Assembly (NCBI GenBank): GCA_024679435.1
Contig: JAIBDK010000016.1
Location: 1 to 15,021 of the forward strand
Length of the DNA: 15,021 nt
Reading direction: 5' to 3'
DNA from: Gammaproteobacteria bacterium
GTDB taxonomy: Bacteria > Pseudomonadota > Gammaproteobacteria > Arenicellales > Poriferihabitantaceae
Numbering within the stretch: the stretch's first letter is position 1; every line of letters starts with the position of its first letter. Shown in pieces: positions 6,093-14,347 of this stretch. The position numbers were made by a program, and so were the translations under genes. The notes under the pieces were generated by a model. The model did no database searches. It had not been told where the DNA came from and saw only the letters and a program-made list of their open reading frames with translations.

Positions 6093-8960
6093 TTAAGCGA
6101 CTTTGACACGACACAGGGTAACCTTGGTTTCCTGCATCTGGGTTACTGAATCATATCCGTAGGTGAAGGCCGTATTACAGGCTTCTCCCCGAACATAGGG
6201 TGCGGTTCCTTCCGGATACTTGTCCACCAGGTCTTCACCTTCAAACCAGCCTCCAAAATGAAAGGGTGTGAAGACAACACCGGGGGCGACGCGGTTTGTG
6301 ATCATGGCCTTGACCTTGATTTTTGAACCTTCAGGGCTCTCAATCCAGATCATTTCGCCATCTTTTACGCTATTGTCATTGGCGTCTTTGGGGTTGATTT
6401 CTGCGAACATGTCCTGCTGCAGTTCCGCCAGCCAGGGATTAGATCGCGACTCTTCTCCACCGCCTTCATATTCCACCAATCTGCCACTGGTAAAAATGAT
6501 GGGAAAGTCTTTGGAATAATCGTTTTCCTGAATAGACATATAGCGCGTTGGTAACCGATAGAAACGCTTGCGGTCTTCATAGGTTGGATACTTTGCCGCC
6601 AGTTCCCTGTCCGGGGTGTAAAGCGGTTCTCTGTGGATAGGCACCCGATCCGGGAAGGTCCAAACGATGGCCCGTGCCTTGGCATTCCCGAAAGGCGCAC
6701 AGCCGTGAGCAATTGCGACTCGCTGTATACCGCCGGAAAGATCTGTTTTCCAGTTTTTACCTTCAGCAGCAGACTTTTCATCCGCAGTAAGATCATTCCA
6801 CCAGCCCAGACTTTTTAGCAGGTCTGCGCTAAATTCGGGATGTCCATCCTGAATTTCAGAGCCCTTGGGCCATGAACCTTCCGCCAGAATATTGTTGCCC
6901 TCGTGCTCAACACCGAATCGTGCCCGAAAGCACAGACCGCCATCAGCAACCGCTTTACTGGGATCATAAAGAACGGGTGTACCTGGATGCCCCATTTCTG
7001 CGGTTCCCCAACATGGCCACGGCATGCCGTAGTACTCGCCATCAACGGGTCCGCCTTCCGCCTTAAGTGTCGTCGTGTTAAACGTGTGTTTGTTTTCCAT
7101 GTGGAGTTTCAGTCTTTCCGGGCTTTGTCCGGTGTAACCGATGGTCCACATACCCTTGTTGAATTCCCGGGTAATGTCTTCAATATTGGGCTCATCGTTT
7201 TCAACCGCAATGTTCTTGCAAAATTGATCAGCAAAGCCGAACTTACTGGCAAATTTGTAGAGAATAGTATGGTCGGGTAACGATTCGAACAACGGTTCGA
7301 TGACTTTTTCGCGCCATTGCAATGATCTGTTGGAAGCGGTTACCGAACCATAGGTCTCAAATTGTGTGCTGGCAGGTAAGAGATATACTCCATCAGTTCT
7401 GTCATGCATGACCGCCGCATGGGTTGGGTAGGGATCAATGATAACCATCATATCCAGCTTGTTCATGGCCTTTTTCATCTCTGGACCGCGGGTCTGACTG
7501 TTTACCGCGTGCCCTGACCATACCATGCAACGAATGTTATCTTTTTGGCCTATGCTTTCCTCGAGTACGCCGTCGACCCATCTGGAAACCGGGATTCCCT
7601 TGTAGTTCATTGGATGAATCGGCTTGCCACTGTCTCCTTCAACTTCTTCTGCGCTGAATTGACCCTTGACCCACGCGTGATCGAGATCCCATACTTTTGA
7701 CCAGTGTTTCCAGGCGCCGTCGCTTAAACCGTAGTAACCGGGCAATGAATGGGACAGCACACAAAAGTCTGTAGCACCCTGAACATTATCATGTCCACGG
7801 AATATATTCGCACCGCCGCCTTCCTTGCCAATATTGCCAAGGGCAAGCTGGAAAGCGCAATATGCCCGGGTATTATTGTTGCCTATCGTGTGTTGCGTCC
7901 CACCCATACACCAGACAAAGGTAGCCGGGCTATTTTCGGCCATCATTTGGGCCGCCGTTTTAACCACGCTTTCAGGTACGCCAGTCACTCTTTCGGTTTC
8001 TTCCGGCGTCCAGTTGGCAACTTCGGCTCGGACTTCATCCAGTCCGTATACGCGCTGGTTGATATACTCCTGATCTTCCCAGCCATTTTCAAAGATATGC
8101 CACAGCATTCCCCAGATAATGGCGACATCGGTTCCCGGACGAATCTGCACAAAATGGTCAGCGTGCGCGGCAGTGCGAGTGTAACGCGGATCAATGACAA
8201 CCATCTTGGAGCCATTTTCCTTGGCACGAAAGATGTGCTGGAGTGAGACAGGGTGCGCCTCCGCTGGATTCGAACCTATAAACAGCATGCACTTGCTGTT
8301 GTGCATGTCGTTGTAGGAGTTTGTCATCGCTCCGTAACCCCAGGTATTGGCAACGCCTGCTACGGTTGTAGAGTGGCAAATTCGCGCCTGATGATCAACG
8401 TTATTGGTTCCCCACATGGCGGCAAACTTGCGAAACATATAGGACTGTTCGTTATTATGTTTTGCAGAACCCATCCAGTAAACCGAATCAGGGCCGGATT
8501 CTTCGCGGATGCTAAGCATGCCATCGCCAATTTCGTTGATGGCATCGTCCCATGACATTCTTTTCCACTGACCGCCCACCAGTTTCATGGGATATTTAAC
8601 TCTTTTCTCACCGTGCCCGTGTTCCCGAACGGATGCTCCTTTGGCACAGTGCGCTCCGAGATTGAAAGGCGAGTCGAAATCGGGCTCCTGACCTGTCCAA
8701 ACACCGTTCTGAACTTCTGCAACAACACCGCAACCTACCGAGCAATGGGTGCAAACACTTTTCTTGACAGTGATATCACCGCTTGCGGATTCTGTTGCAG
8801 CATGAACTTTCTTGACTCTACCTGGTGTCAGTGCGGTTGCTGCTGCTCCGGCTCCCATGGCGATACCTGATCGTTTCAAAAATCCTCGACGATCTATACT
8901 TTCTCCTGTTCCTGAGCGTTTGGGTTGATCCCCGGCGGGGCGTTTTCGTATTAATTTCAT
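6093..8960 (-). CDS. fdhA: Formate dehydrogenase alpha subunit, Mo/W-bis-MGD, cysteine form
   Basis: A 955-aa catalytic subunit oxidising formate to CO2. A long twin-arginine signal is seen (D-R-R-G-F-L-K at 23-29, hydrophobic stretch to A54), so the mature enzyme is periplasmic. The 4Fe-4S motif is C70-T-H-C73-S-V-G-C77 with C105 (H-C-A-K). The metal-ligand residue is Cys195 in A-R-I-C-H-S, with His196 beside it; the codon at 8376-8378 is TGC, so this is not a selenocysteine enzyme. The body follows the molybdopterin oxidoreductase fold, with the dinucleotide-binding domain in the last ~130 residues (from about 815). The length is normal for the class. A strong ribosome site (AGGAGAT at 8966-8972) precedes ATG 8960. 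Downstream neighbours encode the beta and gamma subunits; upstream are the Tat mini-protein and TorD-like chaperone. Confidence 0.98.
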   Translation of the reverse strand: MKLIRKRPAGDQPKRSGTGESIDRRGFLKRSGIAMGAGAAATALTPGRVKKVHAATESASGDITVKKSVCTHCSVGCGVVAEVQNGVWTGQEPDFDSPFNLGAHCAKGASVREHGHGEKRVKYPMKLVGGQWKRMSWDDAINEIGDGMLSIREESGPDSVYWMGSAKHNNEQSYMFRKFAAMWGTNNVDHQARICHSTTVAGVANTWGYGAMTNSYNDMHNSKCMLFIGSNPAEAHPVSLQHIFRAKENGSKMVVIDPRYTRTAAHADHFVQIRPGTDVAIIWGMLWHIFENGWEDQEYINQRVYGLDEVRAEVANWTPEETERVTGVPESVVKTAAQMMAENSPATFVWCMGGTQHTIGNNNTRAYCAFQLALGNIGKEGGGANIFRGHDNVQGATDFCVLSHSLPGYYGLSDGAWKHWSKVWDLDHAWVKGQFSAEEVEGDSGKPIHPMNYKGIPVSRWVDGVLEESIGQKDNIRCMVWSGHAVNSQTRGPEMKKAMNKLDMMVIIDPYPTHAAVMHDRTDGVYLLPASTQFETYGSVTASNRSLQWREKVIEPLFESLPDHTILYKFASKFGFADQFCKNIAVENDEPNIEDITREFNKGMWTIGYTGQSPERLKLHMENKHTFNTTTLKAEGGPVDGEYYGMPWPCWGTAEMGHPGTPVLYDPSKAVADGGLCFRARFGVEHEGNNILAEGSWPKGSEIQDGHPEFSADLLKSLGWWNDLTADEKSAAEGKNWKTDLSGGIQRVAIAHGCAPFGNAKARAIVWTFPDRVPIHREPLYTPDRELAAKYPTYEDRKRFYRLPTRYMSIQENDYSKDFPIIFTSGRLVEYEGGGEESRSNPWLAELQQDMFAEINPKDANDNSVKDGEMIWIESPEGSKIKVKAMITNRVAPGVVFTPFHFGGWFEGEDLVDKYPEGTAPYVRGEACNTAFTYGYDSVTQMQETKVTLCRVKVA

Positions 8961-9020
8961 CTGTAATCTCCTGGAAAGCGCGATGCTTTTATGATTATTT
9001 GATATTTATCTTAATGTTTT

Positions 9021-9221
9021 TTAAAACCGTGCGAGCCGGTAATATTCATTTATATGGTCAGTTTCCCGGTAACCTTTGTGCTCAGTTTTCTGACTGGTTT
9101 CATCCGTGCTTGCCGCTAAGGATTGGCTTGTGGCTGCCCCGCTCCCGATAGCGACGCCGGCTACCGCGGTTTTTTTGAGAAACTCGCGACGTTGAACTGT
9201 CTTGTTATGTGTTTTGTTCAT
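9021..9221 (-). CDS. Formate dehydrogenase region Tat-target mini-protein
   Basis: A 66-aa protein: twin-arginine signal V-Q-R-R-E-F-L-K-K (9-17), hydrophobic region to about A37, then only some 29 charged residues (ending Y-Y-R-L-A-R-F). This matches the small family described as the formate dehydrogenase region TAT target (TIGR02811), which always sits beside Tat-dependent formate dehydrogenases; function is not established. ATG 9221 has a clear GGAGG six bases upstream. It lies 23 nt after the torD-like gene and 60 nt before fdhA, in the same operon. More than half of it is signal peptide, so it may act in Tat targeting or assembly of FdhA; that is inference. Confidence 0.9.
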   Translation of the reverse strand: MNKTHNKTVQRREFLKKTAVAGVAIGSGAATSQSLAASTDETSQKTEHKGYRETDHINEYYRLARF

Positions 9222-9244
9222 TGTGTGCCTCCACAGGTCATAAA

Positions 9245-9931
9245 TTAATGCGTTTGAATGTTCAGATAATCGCTTTCAAGATCGACAAAAGACTGACCAA
9301 GCAAGCTGACGGATTTGTAAAAATTAGCGGATTTGGCTGCAGCCAGATCGTTGAAGAACTTCGAAGCCCAGGGGTGAATGTGTCTGATAAAGAACTGTCG
9401 TTCCATCGCTTCACTGACATCTTCAGATTGAATCAAAATGGCCATTGTTTCGCACAAAGCCGCAATATGATCTTCCGGGTCTTTCTGGTTGGTATCAGAT
9501 TCAATCCCCAGGGATCGCAGATCATCGCGCAAATCACTCAGTGGCTTTTCCATGAGAAAACCGGTGATATGCCAGGAACCGTAAGGCACGATCTCGCCAC
9601 GGCCGATGCCTATAAAGAGAGAATGGTATTCATCGTCCAGGTCTTCCAGGCTGGATGAGTGCGCGGCTTCTTTAACCGCGAGCCATGCCTGACCTATCTG
9701 GCCAACCTGCTCAACCACTTCCGGGTCGGCACTCTGACCGTTCTGACCGTTTTCGGAAACAGACGGGGTATCAATGTGATGGAGGTAATCCAGCAAATCT
9801 CCAGATGGCGATTGACTTAGGAGGGCAGAGAGAACGGAGTATGTATTGGAGCGCAGAAAGTCACCTTCGATCTGGTTTGTAGAACCGTGATCGACGTTCA
9901 CAGGAACGGATTGTGATATCAATTCTGCCAA
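9245..9931 (-). CDS. TorD-family molecular chaperone for formate dehydrogenase
   Basis: A cytoplasmic 228-aa all-helical protein of the TorD/DmsD type, which binds the signal peptide or apo-form of molybdoenzymes before Tat export. Typical motifs: R27-S-N-T-Y-S-V-L-S-A-L-L (first helix), E101-Y-H-S-L-F-I-G-I-G-R-G then P116-Y-G-S-W (the conserved central E-x-x-x-L-F / P-x-x-S block), E153-D-H-I-A-A-L-C-E-T-M, and H184-I-H-P-W-A at the last conserved block. It is the first gene of the fdhAB operon. The frame is open upstream only to a TAG at 9941-9943 and contains no ATG there; the best start is TTG 9931, 26-30 nt from the predicted transcription start, with GTG 9901 as alternative. A tandem 9-bp repeat (9734-9751) encodes an N-G-Q-N-G-Q linker at 61-66. 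Confidence 0.88.
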   Translation of the reverse strand: MAELISQSVPVNVDHGSTNQIEGDFLRSNTYSVLSALLSQSPSGDLLDYLHHIDTPSVSENGQNGQSADPEVVEQVGQIGQAWLAVKEAAHSSSLEDLDDEYHSLFIGIGRGEIVPYGSWHITGFLMEKPLSDLRDDLRSLGIESDTNQKDPEDHIAALCETMAILIQSEDVSEAMERQFFIRHIHPWASKFFNDLAAAKSANFYKSVSLLGQSFVDLESDYLNIQTH

Positions 9932-9963
9932 TTTTTTACTCTAAAGTCATACGAAACGTCTTT

Positions 9964-9993
9964 AATATAGTAAGCTCAGTTATCTACGGTCAA
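9964..9993 (-). promoter_or_regulatory. Sigma70-type promoter of the fdh structural operon
   Basis: Minus strand: TTGACC (9988-9993), an 18-bp spacer, then TATATT (9964-9969). Five of six bases match consensus in each box. Transcription would start near 9957, giving a leader of about 26 nt before the TTG start of the chaperone gene. Upstream, at 10034-10046, lies CACGAA-T-TTCGTG, a small palindrome that might be an operator. Confidence 0.55.
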
Positions 9994-10094
9994 TTTATCT
10001 TATTTGTGAGTCGACCGCAAGTTAATTTGCTCTCACGAATTTCGTGCAGGCGTTTTTCGAATCGATCCCGAAAATCCATTGTTATTCTAGATTG

Positions 10095-11747
10095 TTATTC
10101 TCTGGAGATATGATCTTCCTTGTCAAACATATCCACCACTCTGCAATCCTCGCACATTCTCAGTCTATTCAGCGCTTCTGGTTTATCAAACATCCAGTGT
10201 CCCTTAAGTTTTTCTGTCATTTTTTGAATCATTGCGCGGGTGGCAAAGGCTTTTCCACAGGAAATGCACAGAAACGGTTCTTCTTCTTTCAGGGTTTTTG
10301 GCTTGCTGATTACACCATAGTCAAAATGTATTCGGGGTTCTAGACTAATTACAGACTCCGGGCAGCTTCGGGCGCAAATTCCGCATTGAACACAGTTTGC
10401 TTCAATAAATCGCAGCGCGGGTGATTCACCGCCTGCCTGCAGAGCTTTGCCGGGGCATTGGGATACACAGCCCATGCACAGCGTGCAGGACTCACTGTCA
10501 ATCATAATTTGACCGAAAAGAGAGCCTTCGGGCAGATCAACATAGGTTGCGGGAGAATCGGAGATGCTGTTGAAATGGCCCAGCGCTGTCCTGATTGTAT
10601 TGCGCTTATCACCAATGGCGGAAAATGTTGCGACCTTACTTATCTGAACCTCATTTTCTGATCTCGGGATATCCGACAAATTTTCAATTTGAGTGACCGT
10701 AAAGTTTTCGGACCCGGTTTTTTGGAGTACCCGGGTTATCAGTGCAACATTCTCAGCGATAGAGTCTTTAACCTGATTCGGTGTGCCGTCAGGAGAAAGC
10801 AAAAACACCCGGTTGGCGCCGTACGCCAGCGCCGAGGATAGCAGGTCGAGTCCAACTGATCCGATTTCTTCTGCCAGAAAAGGAATCGTTGCGCTGCTGA
10901 TTAGATCCAGATGTCCAGAGACCTCCTGATAACCATCCTCAGAATCAAATATCAGCAAATCGATTCCTTTGTTGCCCGTTTCCTGACGCATGGACTTGAT
11001 AATAAGCCTTAACGCTTCAATCTGGTCGGTGGCCCGTGGGTAAGAGTATTCAATTGCGCCTGTGGGGCAAACGCTGCTGCAAGTGCCGCCTCCCTGACAT
11101 AGATGGGGATTAACTTCAATGGATTCCCCAATGGAAATTATTGCTTCGGTGGGGCAGGCGTCAATACAACGTCGGCAGCCGCCAATGCCGCTGCGGCTGT
11201 GGGCGCATATTGATGAGTCATACTGAAAATATTTAGGTTTTTCAAATTCGCCGATGAGTTCAGGTATTTGTTCAATCGCAAGCGCAATAGTTTCCTGACT
11301 GTGGCCGGGGTAATAGTACCCCGGTGGCTTGATCGCCGCCCCAATTGAAGGGTGCTCTCCACAATCCAGGATTTGATCAAATAATCCTGTGGGGATATCA
11401 AACAGATGCGCAAGATTTACCTCATTGTCGTCAAATAAAACCTAAAAGTGGCCGAGATAGCCGCTAATCCTAAAGTCTGTAATATTGTAAGCATTTGCTG
11501 TGGTTGACTCTCCGCTTTGATCGGCTGGGCAGGCGATATAACAAAGCATTTTTTCAGGCAGAGATCGTTCGATTTCCTGAGCTTTGGCTACGTCACCAAT
11601 AATTAGCAATCGATTTGCCGACGTGTACGGGACATTTGTGGTGGGTTCAGGGTGCCAGGGTATTGCTCTTAGGATATTGTTTCGCTGGCGATCTAATTCT
11701 GTTTTTTCAGGAAAGTCCAGGTTTAAGGCTTCAAAATAGTTGCTCAT
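10095..11747 (-). pseudogene. 4Fe-4S ferredoxin-type protein of the fdh locus, interrupted by an in-frame TAG
   Basis: A single continuous reading frame of 550 codons from ATG 11747 to TAA 10095, broken only by TAG at codon 102 (11442-11444). The sequence on both sides is in the same frame and reads as one protein of the kind found beside fdhD/DUF3305/DUF3306. Residues 1-101 are an N-terminal domain with L-L-I-I-G-D-V and G-Y-L-G. After the stop come cluster 1 at C181/C191/C194/C198; cluster 2 at C217/G220/C223/C227, where the second cysteine is Gly (GGC, one base from TGC); clusters 3 and 4 at C421/424/427/431 and C452/455/458/462; and a C-I-S-C / C-E-D-C pair at 494-497 and 532-535. Between TAG and codon 253 (ATG 10991) there is no ATG, GTG or TTG, so the lower part could be made only from 10991 or by readthrough. 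Products would be a 101-aa fragment (11442-11747) and perhaps a 298-aa fragment (10095-10991). Nonsense mutation, sequence error or recoding remain open. Confidence 0.78.
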
Positions 11748-11787
11748 GTTTTACAAGTTATTCCGGTGGCGTGTTCGTGGATACATT

Positions 11788-11809
11788 ATATTGCTGCGAT
11801 ATTGCTGCG
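11788..11809. repeat. Two tandem 11-bp repeats
   Basis: ATATTGCTGCG occurs twice head to tail (11788-11798, 11799-11809) in the 66-nt gap between the DUF3306 gene and the interrupted 4Fe-4S gene. It may be a slippage duplication or a two-turn protein site. Confidence 0.8.
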
Positions 11810-11813
11810 GGTT

Positions 11814-12584
11814 TTAATTTTTGACGTCCGCATTGTTAGAATCAACTTCGGCAGTATTGTGTTCGGAAGGTTTGTGCTCGGAAGTGCTGGCGTTATCAGT
11901 TTTTTCGTCAGTCGGTTTTTGATTGGATAAATCATCGTCGTCGGCTTCCCTGTCTGGATCATCAATTGCCTCGGCATCTGTGGTGTCAAAATGCGCGGGA
12001 CTATGATTATCCTGAGCATTCGCGCGCGCCTTTGCTTCATGGGCTTGCTGTTCTTCCAATTCTCTTTTTTCTTTCATTTCCTGCTGATGCTTCATGTCGC
12101 AGGTTATAAGCCCTCCGAGGCCTTTGAAGCTTGTGAAGTCATCATCATAATCATCCAGACCGTCCTTTATGTTAAATCCGGCGCCAGAAAAAAGTTTGCG
12201 TAACGCAAGCTTTCGCAACGTTTCGCTGACTCCCTCCGACATGAACAGGGAGTAATCACTGCTCTCATCCAGGCTGTTGATATCGGGCATGTCCGAATCT
12301 GTGAGGGGCTGTTTGTGTTTTGAGTCCGCTGGCATCGCAGATTCATCTGTGATTGCAGTCTGAATGGCCTTGCCATTATCACGATCATTGAGTGGTTCGA
12401 GATGATCCTGAATTAGCCCGGATTGCTCGTCAAGTTCGATGGTTTTTTCCAGATCCAAAGCGGCTTGGCTGATTGCAGAGTCCGAATTTGTGTCGGATTT
12501 TTTCCGGGACCAACGAGAAAGAAAAGACTCACCGTCTTCGATATTCTTATCAGTATCCTGTTTAGTGCTGTGTTTTTTTGGCAT
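11814..12584 (-). CDS. DUF3306 family protein of the fdh locus
   Basis: A 256-aa, strongly acidic cytoplasmic protein. The N-terminus has the family signature F-L-S-R-W-S-R-K-K at 21-29. The core follows at about 118-152: L-R-K-L-A-L-R-K-L-F, then F-N-I-K-D-G-L-D-D-Y-D-D-D-F-T, which is the DUF3306 hallmark. Residues 165-191 (K-rich, E-rich) may form a coiled coil, and 190-256 is a low-complexity Asp/Glu/Ser/Asn tail, probably disordered. The molecular role is unknown; the gene consistently travels with DUF3305, FdhD and respiratory formate dehydrogenase genes. ATG 12584 overlaps the end of the DUF3305 gene by 23 nt, implying translational coupling. No strong ribosome site is visible. Confidence 0.88.
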   Translation of the reverse strand: MPKKHSTKQDTDKNIEDGESFLSRWSRKKSDTNSDSAISQAALDLEKTIELDEQSGLIQDHLEPLNDRDNGKAIQTAITDESAMPADSKHKQPLTDSDMPDINSLDESSDYSLFMSEGVSETLRKLALRKLFSGAGFNIKDGLDDYDDDFTSFKGLGGLITCDMKHQQEMKEKRELEEQQAHEAKARANAQDNHSPAHFDTTDAEAIDDPDREADDDDLSNQKPTDEKTDNASTSEHKPSEHNTAEVDSNNADVKN

Positions 12585-13098
12585 ATTCTGAGTCGCTGAG
12601 CCATTCTCTGCGTTTGCGTTTCTTTTTTTCCTGAGGCAGATAGTGAGAGATTACGTATTTTTCCAGTATCGTGCATATTTCAGCGGGCATTGGTACGGAT
12701 AACACCAGTCGATCTGATTCCATGTATCCCGTTGCTTCGTCCTGGTTCGCGGTGATAAAAGCGGGCTCTACATCCATCTCGTTTTGTTCGCCTTCGCATA
12801 CAATGAACAAATAGGGTTTCTCTGATAGCAGGTTATACCAGTAACCCTCGTTTCCGTCCTTGTAAAGATGGACCACAAGTCCGCCCCATAAATAACGGCA
12901 ATTTGTCCCATCATCGTGAATAAGTACTTTTTGTTGATTGTGCTGTAATTGTTCGCCGGTAACCACGGCAAATCCTTTCCATTGGGGTAAATTCCATTTT
13001 TTATCGAGATCGATGGATCTTTCAAGCACCACAGATACTGGAATTACGACTTCACGGTTCGAAATTTGGAATGGAGCAGTGTCGGGGCCTTCAGACAT
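12562..13098 (-). CDS. DUF3305 family protein of the fdh locus
   Basis: A 178-aa cytoplasmic protein from ATG 13098; a TTG two codons upstream (13104) is possible. It shows the DUF3305 pattern: I-P-V-S-V-V-L-E-R near the start (about 20-28), W-K-G-F-A-V-V (40s), L-Y-K-D-G-N-E-G-Y-W-Y-N-L (about 79-91), and a C-terminal P-M-P-A-E-I...H-Y-L-P-Q-E-K-K-K-R-K-R-R block. The closing basic cluster is common in the family. The role is unknown; its gene neighbourhood points to maturation of the formate dehydrogenase. It is the first gene of the minus-strand group that continues with DUF3306 and the 4Fe-4S protein, and is transcribed divergently from fdhD. Confidence 0.88.
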   Translation of the reverse strand: MSEGPDTAPFQISNREVVIPVSVVLERSIDLDKKWNLPQWKGFAVVTGEQLQHNQQKVLIHDDGTNCRYLWGGLVVHLYKDGNEGYWYNLLSEKPYLFIVCEGEQNEMDVEPAFITANQDEATGYMESDRLVLSVPMPAEICTILEKYVISHYLPQEKKKRKRREWLSDSEYAKKTQH

Positions 13099-13405
13099 GG
13101 TCAACTGAAAATGGGTGAATGGAAATAAATTTTTAGGTGTATTTTAGTCAAAAAAAATCAGTCATAAACGGGCATCATAAAACTTGCGTGGAGTCAGTCA
13201 GGGTCATGTAGAATGAGCTTTATCGATCCCCATTGGCAGTTCTGCATAACAAAACGCGGTTCTGCGTGTCACCATATCCCAGATTTAAGTGGAATGATAC
13301 AAGTTTAAATCGAATCTGCTTTTAAAGATCTTTTCTTACCGGAGTATTTTTAAGTTATTATTCCGGTTTAGGTAATATTGCCTTTCAATACTGTCAACCT
13401 GAACA
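13099..13405. promoter_or_regulatory. Divergent control region between DUF3305 and fdhD
   Basis: About 300 bp without a gene. It must hold the promoters for fdhD (plus) and the DUF3305 group (minus), but I see no pair of boxes good enough to name. It contains two GTTCTGC direct repeats exactly 20 bp apart (13239-13245, 13259-13265), an imperfect 9-bp inverted repeat ACCGGAGTA / TATTCCGGT (13338-13346, 13359-13367) about 40 bp before fdhD, and several AGTCA motifs (13146-13200). Confidence 0.45.
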
Positions 13406-14347
13406 ATGAAGCCATCTTCCATCGATATCCGTGAGCCGGTTGATTCCGGAATAGAAAGTGTTGCTGATGATCGATTAATGGCGGCATCATCAACTTTTAC
13501 TGGTGTGTTGCCAAAGATGACCGATCAAGGGCTGGAATCAATACACAAGGTGAGTTCGCGCAATCAATTTGGTGAGGAGCAGGACATTAATATCGTTGAT
13601 GAAATCCCGCTTACAATCAAAATCGATGGTGAGGAGCTGGTCACGCTGATGACTCTGGGTACTCATCCGGAAAAACTGGTGCTCGGCTATTTGCGGAATC
13701 AAACCTTGTTTTCGGATCCACGGGAAATTAAATCTGTTGAAGTTGACTGGAGCAGGGAGCTGGCTGAAGTTTCCACGGTAGATGGTGAGGGGGTGAAGGG
13801 AATCGATACCAGTCGAAGAACGGTAACCACCGGGTGTGGTCAGGGTACGATTCTCAGTTGCACCCTGGATAAACTATATGATCATCGATTGCCTGAAACT
13901 GAGGTGTTGCAGTCAGATATCTACCGTGTGCTGGGCCAGATTAAAGATTTCAACCGGGCTTACCGAATTGCTGGGTCTGTTCATGGTTGCGGTCTTTGCC
14001 GGCAGGGTGAGGTTCTGATTTTTATCGAGGACGTCGGCAGGCACAACGCGATGGATACCATATCCGGCGAAATGTGGCTTCAGGGGTTATCTGGAAATGA
14101 CAAGATTTTTTATACAACAGGCAGGCTAACCTCAGAGATAGTAATGAAAGCGGCGCTAATGGGGATTCCTGTTCTGGTGTCCCGCAACGGAACCACGAAT
14201 ATGGGGCTAGAACTGGCCCGGGATTTAGGGGTAACTTTGATTGCCCGCGCCAAGAGTCGACAGTTTGTCGCGCTGAATGCCGATAACCTCGTCTATGATG
14301 CGATCCCGGGTGGAAAGCCTCGAGTAGTGAATACAGAAAAGTCCTGA
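13406..14347 (+). CDS. fdhD: FdhD, sulfurtransferase for formate dehydrogenase cofactor
   Basis: A 313-aa cytoplasmic protein of the FdhD/NarQ family. It passes sulfur from a cysteine desulfurase to the Mo/W-bis-MGD cofactor before insertion into FdhA. Family marks: D-E-I-P-L-T-I (65-71), the M-T-L-G-T-H-P-E-K-L-V-L-G-Y-L helix (82-96), T-T-G-C144-G-Q-G-T, E-D-V-G-R-H-N-A-M-D (208-217), T-T-G-R-L-T-S-E and P-V-L-V-S-R-N-G-T-T. In E. coli FdhD the mobile loop has C-x-x-C; here that loop has a single cysteine (C144-G-Q-G), while a C195-G-L-C198 pair appears at V-H-G-C-G-L-C, where many FdhDs have H-A-A-A-L. I recall this variant from other proteobacterial FdhDs near FDH-3-type operons, so it is probably a subfamily trait. 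The ~45-residue N-terminal extension is low in recognisable sequence. Start ATG 13406; ribosome site weak. The stop lies inside a hairpin. Confidence 0.95.
   Translation: MKPSSIDIREPVDSGIESVADDRLMAASSTFTGVLPKMTDQGLESIHKVSSRNQFGEEQDINIVDEIPLTIKIDGEELVTLMTLGTHPEKLVLGYLRNQTLFSDPREIKSVEVDWSRELAEVSTVDGEGVKGIDTSRRTVTTGCGQGTILSCTLDKLYDHRLPETEVLQSDIYRVLGQIKDFNRAYRIAGSVHGCGLCRQGEVLIFIEDVGRHNAMDTISGEMWLQGLSGNDKIFYTTGRLTSEIVMKAALMGIPVLVSRNGTTNMGLELARDLGVTLIARAKSRQFVALNADNLVYDAIPGGKPRVVNTEKS

Noticed and set aside
7749..8246. Open frame of 165 codons on the plus strand
   Set aside because: It lies antisense to the well-conserved core of fdhA and resembles no protein; a shadow frame.
8376..8378. Possible selenocysteine codon in fdhA
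   Set aside because: The active-site codon is TGC, an ordinary cysteine; no recoding is needed.
9209..9658. Open frame of 149 codons on the plus strand
   Set aside because: It is antisense to the TorD-like chaperone gene, whose family motifs are clear.
10053..10076. Hairpin after the 4Fe-4S gene as a terminator
   Set aside because: The stem is only six bases, AT-rich, with no U-run after it on the minus strand.
11442..11444. Reassignment of TAG to an amino acid
   Set aside because: fdhB and the biotin-ligase-like gene end naturally with TAG, so a general code change is unlikely; local suppression is not excluded.
13233..13246. TTGGCAGTTCTGCA as a sigma54 promoter
   Set aside because: The GG and GC elements are seven bases apart instead of the required ten.
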